NCBI GenBank assembly: GCA_021772555.1
Contig: JAJFLT010000261.1
Coordinates: 1-8,723 of the forward strand
Direction of reading: 5' to 3'
Length of the DNA: 8,723 nucleotides
From: Opitutales bacterium
Lineage (GTDB): Bacteria > Verrucomicrobiota > Verrucomicrobiia > Opitutales > UBA2987
Shown here: piece by piece, positions 5,587-8,723 of the stretch
Layout: the number at the start of each line of letters is the position of its first letter
Position numbering within the stretch: the stretch's first letter is position 1
The notes under the pieces: model-generated
What the model was told of the DNA's origin: nothing
Seen by the model: only the letters and a program-made list of their open reading frames with translations
The model's database searches: none
Program-made: the position numbers and the translations under genes

Positions 5587-6591
5587 TCAACTGTTCGTGA
5601 CACCGAATAGCCGGGCGGCATTGTTCCAAAAAATGTCTTCGACGGCGCTGTCGCTTAAGCGCTCCGACCAGCAAGCCCACTTCAGCGAGCGAAGATGCTC
5701 CATGCCGACCAGAACCGGATTGATGGCGAGATGCTTTTCGCCCCAGACGGGTGTCTCTTCGTATAGCCAAACGAAAGAATCGGCGGCTGACATCGAACGG
5801 CCCCGCAGGTGAGAAACAGGAAGATCCGAACCGTACATCAATTTCTCGTGGCCGATGATGCGGATGATCGCCTGGTGTGCCATCGGCTCGCAATTGGCGC
5901 TGGTGTCGAAGTAAAGGTTGTCTAGCCCAGTGAGCTTAGGCAACCCCTCAAGATTGTGGGCCGGCTGAAACCCCCGCGCAGAATGAGCCAGAATAAGCGT
6001 CATGCCGGGATACGTTTCACAATAATACCGAATCCAGTGAATGTTTCCAGGATCAGCAACGGCCCGTGACTTAACCATGTGTAATGTCACCACCCAGCCT
6101 TCTTCGTCGGCGACTTTGATCAACTGTTCGGGCAGATAAGCGGGAATCTCCGATTCCCACGTAGGATCGACAGGGGCCATGATGTGGTAACATTTCAAAC
6201 CGTGCAGTCCGAGCCGCCTCACCTCTTCGCGAACCCATTCAGGATCGTCCGTGGGCTTTACGAAAAACAGGCCGCGACAGTCCGAATCAGCCTTTACGTG
6301 TTGGCCGATCCATTCGTTCGAAAGATGTATTAACTCCTTTTTATCCGCACTGAAAGCGGGAATGAACAAGGCCTTTGTGGGCCGGCCTGGATGAATGTCC
6401 TGCATCAGTCGCATATATTCCTCATAACCGACAAAGGCAAACGGTTCTAGGCTTTTCCATGACACATGGTCGGGATGCCACAAATGAGTGTGTGAGTCGA
6501 AAATCTGATCAGGTAGAAACGAGGCTAGCTCTCGCTCGAAAAATTCGTGATCGGCTTCCGTAGCAATTGTATACGATTGAGGCGTTGTCAT
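5587..6591 (-). CDS. Amidohydrolase-2 family metal-dependent hydrolase
   Basis: Encodes 334 residues of a TIM-barrel metal-dependent hydrolase (Amidohydrolase_2, the group of ACMSD-type decarboxylases and sugar or pyrone lactonases). The metal motif HxH is in IFDSHTHLW (His34, His36). Later ligands or catalytic residues are likely His171 (VTLHMVKS), His203 (ILAHSARG) and Asp256 (MYGSDLPVS); the C-terminus has the family helix WNNAARLFG (322-330). There is no signal peptide, so it is cytoplasmic. Its ATG shares one base with the stop of the preceding ceramidase-like gene (TAATG), indicating translational coupling and a shared pathway. Family members cleave C-N, C-O or C-C bonds in small metabolites; a lactone, amide or carboxylate made by the ceramidase-fold partner is a reasonable but unproven substrate. 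Confidence 0.85.
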   Translation of the reverse strand: MTTPQSYTIATEADHEFFERELASFLPDQIFDSHTHLWHPDHVSWKSLEPFAFVGYEEYMRLMQDIHPGRPTKALFIPAFSADKKELIHLSNEWIGQHVKADSDCRGLFFVKPTDDPEWVREEVRRLGLHGLKCYHIMAPVDPTWESEIPAYLPEQLIKVADEEGWVVTLHMVKSRAVADPGNIHWIRYYCETYPGMTLILAHSARGFQPAHNLEGLPKLTGLDNLYFDTSANCEPMAHQAIIRIIGHEKLMYGSDLPVSHLRGRSMSAADSFVWLYEETPVWGEKHLAINPVLVGMEHLRSLKWACWSERLSDSAVEDIFWNNAARLFGVTNS

Positions 6592-8066
6592 TAGGATTCT
6601 CCAGATTTGTTAGGCATTGAGTCAGGTGTCGCACTAATCGATTGTAATTCTGTAAGTAATCCTGCACTGGCCTTGAGGATTTTCTCAACGGTCCCTTTGG
6701 CCAATGCCAGGCGAAAGCCGTCGATATAAAGCATTTTCCAATAGGAGTCCGTTTCGTATCCTCCGCGATCGATTTCCGGGTCATCGCCAATGTATCCGAA
6801 CAGGCCATTCGTGTCACCGCAAATCAGCGTATGCGCAAATGGAGATCGCAAACGGAGTTTCAAGCCGGTGGCGGTAAAGTTTTCACCCGGCGTGAGCGCA
6901 ATCGCCACATCACCGATGCGGATCACTCCCAGCGTCAATTCTAAAGAAGACCGGGCTGTTTCTCCCGCATTGAGTATCCTTAAACCCTCTTCCAAATATT
7001 GGTTATGGACACCGACTAAGGCAATTTTGTCTTCGACTGAAAAATGTTCAGGCAAGTTGATTCCGCAAAACCAGGTTGCCGCAGGATCGTGCCTTAATTC
7101 CTCTATAAAGGTTCGTCGGTCTTCCAATGCTTTTTCGATTTCTGCTCGTGTATACATCGGTCGGCAATTCAATTCGATTGTGCGCCATTTGAAACCAAAC
7201 GGTTCCGCGCGGACCTGAACGAGGTTGCCCATCGCCTCAGCCGCCGCCCGGCCCAGACGCGTGCCATTCTTTTTGGCCTGTTCGGGAGTTCCGAAGATGT
7301 GATGACAGTTCACGTCTCCGCAAAATCCTTGCACGAACATTGCCGGAACACCACCGATGGCCTCCTCAACGTACTCCCGGGCCGTTCCCACCCAATCTGG
7401 CGAAATTATTTTGTCGTTGATCATCGTTGCGGGATGAGAGCAAAAGTTAAAAATTGCTCCCATCGGTTTGCCATCGGTGTCATCGAACCGCAAAAGACTG
7501 ATTGTCGGATCGAAAAATTTTCCGCTCTGCAGGCCTTCGGAATGATGCCGGCTGAATTTTACACCTCCATTCGGCATCGGAAAACGTGTGTTGTAACTCA
7601 TCGTGTCACAAAAACCTCGGCCGGTCCAAACCGTCGCCGGCTGCATACGTTCGATGGCCGCTTCTGCCGCATTGATGTAACTGTTGAGCAACCGTTGCCT
7701 TTCCGCCCGACAAAACTCTGGGTCGAACTGCCCGCGCTCGGTGATGGCGGACCCGCCCGGGAGGTTGGAACCTGGTAAAGAACCACTGGAATGGGTCTGA
7801 CTGGTGGACCAGACGATTTGTTCCCGGGGCATCCCGAGGGCCGCGCCCACTTCATCGCGTAGCACGTTGGTCCCCGGAACACTATCACCACAGAGATCCG
7901 ATCCGAACCAGATCAATCGGCGATCGTCCTGTTCAAAGGCAATACATCGAGCCAACAACGGCATATCCAATTCGGTCATGGAGGGAGTTGTCCCCCAGGC
8001 GCCAAATTTCGGATGAAATCGGGGAGTTATATCGAAACCAACCATTCCGACTTTTAGCTTACTCAT
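6591..8066 (-). CDS. Neutral/alkaline ceramidase-fold protein, copy 1
   Basis: Encodes 491 residues related to the N-terminal domain of neutral/alkaline non-lysosomal ceramidases. It starts KVGMVGFDITPRF, like the family's strand ending in DITP. Probable zinc ligands, by analogy with the Pseudomonas enzyme, are His92 (SQTHSSG), His211 (FCSHPATM), Glu395 (LTPGENF) and Tyr437 (RGGYET). The loop that carries the catalytic Ser in ceramidases (GD-x-S-P) reads CGDVNCHH here, with Asn253 in place of Ser. There is no signal peptide and no C-terminal Ig-like domain, whereas known bacterial ceramidases are secreted and longer. It probably uses zinc to hydrolyse a different, soluble substrate in the cytoplasm. 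It starts 42 bases after the stop of a close paralogue and is coupled to the amidohydrolase gene downstream. Upstream GAAAGA is a weak ribosome-binding site. A 13-residue tail after ELQSIS is absent from copy 2. Confidence 0.85.
   Translation of the reverse strand: MSKLKVGMVGFDITPRFHPKFGAWGTTPSMTELDMPLLARCIAFEQDDRRLIWFGSDLCGDSVPGTNVLRDEVGAALGMPREQIVWSTSQTHSSGSLPGSNLPGGSAITERGQFDPEFCRAERQRLLNSYINAAEAAIERMQPATVWTGRGFCDTMSYNTRFPMPNGGVKFSRHHSEGLQSGKFFDPTISLLRFDDTDGKPMGAIFNFCSHPATMINDKIISPDWVGTAREYVEEAIGGVPAMFVQGFCGDVNCHHIFGTPEQAKKNGTRLGRAAAEAMGNLVQVRAEPFGFKWRTIELNCRPMYTRAEIEKALEDRRTFIEELRHDPAATWFCGINLPEHFSVEDKIALVGVHNQYLEEGLRILNAGETARSSLELTLGVIRIGDVAIALTPGENFTATGLKLRLRSPFAHTLICGDTNGLFGYIGDDPEIDRGGYETDSYWKMLYIDGFRLALAKGTVEKILKASAGLLTELQSISATPDSMPNKSGES
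6665..7244. repeat. Tandem gene duplication, unit 1
   Basis: This stretch aligns without gaps to 8144-8723 at an offset of 1479 bases. It covers the 3' part of ceramidase-like copy 1. The repeat continues past the window on the copy 2 side, so its true length is unknown. Similarity fades at the 3' ends of both genes, where copy 2 stops early. Confidence 0.85.
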
Positions 8067-8108
8067 AGTTCAGATCTTTCATTGTTTTCATTTGATCGAG
8101 CTAACTGT

Positions 8109-8723
8109 CTAAGAGGTCGACTGTAGCTCCGAAAGCATTTCAACACTGGCCTTGAGGATTCTCTCAACGGTTCCTTTGGCCGGTGCCAGGCGAAAGCCGT
8201 CGATATAAACCATTTTCCAGAAGGTGTCTGTCTCGTATCCGCCGCGATCGATTTCCGCGTCATCGCCAATGTATCCGAATAGCCCGTTCGTGTCGCCACA
8301 GATCAACGTATGTGCGAATGGAGATCGCAGTCGCAATTGCATGCCGGTGGCGGTAAAATTCTCGCCCGGTGTGAGCACAGCCCCTACATCGCCGATGCGG
8401 ATCACTCCCATCGTCAATTTCAGAGAAGACCGGGCTGTTTCTCCAGCGTTGATCATCCGCAAACTTTCTTCCAAATATCGGTTCTGGATACCGACAAGGG
8501 TAATTTTTTCTTCGACTGAAAAATGTTCAGGCGCATTGATTCCACAGAACCAGGTTGCCGCAGGATCATGCTTTAACTCCTCAATAAAGACTCGCCGCCC
8601 TTCCAGTGCTTCTTCGATTTCTCCCCGCGTGTACATCGGCCGGCAATTCAATTCGACTGTGCGCCACTTGAAATCAAACGGTTCGGCGCGGACGGGAATG
8701 AGGTTGCCCATCGCCTCGGCCGC
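8109..8723 (-). CDS. Neutral/alkaline ceramidase-fold protein, copy 2 (5' part outside window)
   Basis: The visible C-terminal 204 codons are open to the window edge; the first four (AAEA) match copy 1, so the ATG at 8709-8711 is an internal methionine and the real start lies beyond 8723. Aligned to copy 1, I count about 36 differences in 199 positions, roughly 82% identity with no gaps. The zinc-ligand motifs LTPGENF and DRGGYET are kept, as are TWFCGIN and LICGDTNGLFGYIGDD. It ends ELQSTS and lacks the 13-residue tail of copy 1. The catalytic-loop region that would show Ser or Asn is not in the window. It is the most upstream gene seen of the operon leading to copy 1 and the amidohydrolase. 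The two may be a heteromer, or enzymes for related substrates. Confidence 0.85.
   Translation of the reverse strand, partial: AAEAMGNLIPVRAEPFDFKWRTVELNCRPMYTRGEIEEALEGRRVFIEELKHDPAATWFCGINAPEHFSVEEKITLVGIQNRYLEESLRMINAGETARSSLKLTMGVIRIGDVGAVLTPGENFTATGMQLRLRSPFAHTLICGDTNGLFGYIGDDAEIDRGGYETDTFWKMVYIDGFRLAPAKGTVERILKASVEMLSELQSTS
8144..8723. repeat. Tandem gene duplication, unit 2
   Basis: Partner of 6665-7244 at a constant offset of 1479 bases, truncated by the window edge. Long identical runs occur, for example around 8183-8206 and 8244-8254, and conservation over the rest is high with mostly third-position changes, which indicates that both copies have been kept under protein-level selection. 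Confidence 0.85.

Noticed and set aside
7299..7778. Plus-strand frame of 159 codons opposite the ceramidase-like gene
   Set aside because: It is antisense to a well-supported conserved gene and its translation shows no recognisable motif or protein-like pattern.
8109..8711. Copy 2 as a complete 200-residue protein starting at the ATG at 8709-8711
   Set aside because: The frame is open to the window edge and the preceding four codons match copy 1, so this methionine is internal.
1..8723. CRISPR array, tRNA, rRNA, riboswitch, defence or toxin-antitoxin system
   Set aside because: No spaced direct repeats, tRNA-like cloverleaf sequence, conserved RNA motif, or nuclease, methylase or toxin motif was seen in reading both strands.

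Overview
The window is a carbohydrate and hydrolase neighbourhood from a bacterium. Protein style and gene content (a D-lyxose-isomerase-like cupin, an aldolase-like barrel, a PfkB kinase, a secreted alpha/beta hydrolase, a kelch propeller and neutral-ceramidase-fold enzymes) suggest a Planctomycetota/Verrucomicrobiota (PVC) lineage. That assignment is inference from family flavour; no marker gene is present. Ribosome-binding sites are weak throughout.

Block 1 (1-2950, mostly minus strand): a short plus-strand fragment at 1-111 reads as the last 36 residues of a transposase (ISXO2/IS1595-like). After an AT-rich spacer comes a compact minus-strand operon, transcribed right to left: class I aldolase-like barrel protein (2905-1853), D-lyxose-isomerase-like cupin (1837-1268) and PfkB-family sugar kinase (1258-230), with gaps of 15 and 9 bases. 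Together they have the logic of a complete sugar-cleaving route: aldose to ketose, ketose to ketose phosphate, then cleavage to C2/C3 units. Upstream of the aldolase gene is a perfect 8-5-8 palindrome (2944-2964), and beyond it the C-terminal 60 codons of a gene whose 5' part is missing.

Block 2 (3107-5428, plus strand): a secreted alpha/beta hydrolase/esterase and a six-bladed kelch-type propeller protein. They lie in the same reading frame, separated by one TAG followed immediately by a perfect hairpin and 13 further sense codons. Base composition rises sharply in GC at the start of this block, which together with the truncated gene suggests a recombination junction near 3107.

Block 3 (5587-8723, minus strand): an operon of two tandemly duplicated neutral-ceramidase-fold proteins (the upstream copy runs off the window) followed by an amidohydrolase-2 family enzyme whose start overlaps the preceding stop by one base (TAATG). 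The ceramidase-like proteins keep the four zinc ligands of the family but have no signal peptide and carry Asn where the catalytic Ser is expected, so they probably act in the cytoplasm on something other than ceramide. The 158-base convergent gap between blocks 2 and 3 holds no gene, only a possible IS3 OrfA-like scrap.

No rRNA, tRNA, CRISPR array, riboswitch or intact insertion sequence was seen. The best candidates for something undescribed are the aldolase-isomerase-kinase set and the ceramidase-fold pair coupled to an amidohydrolase.
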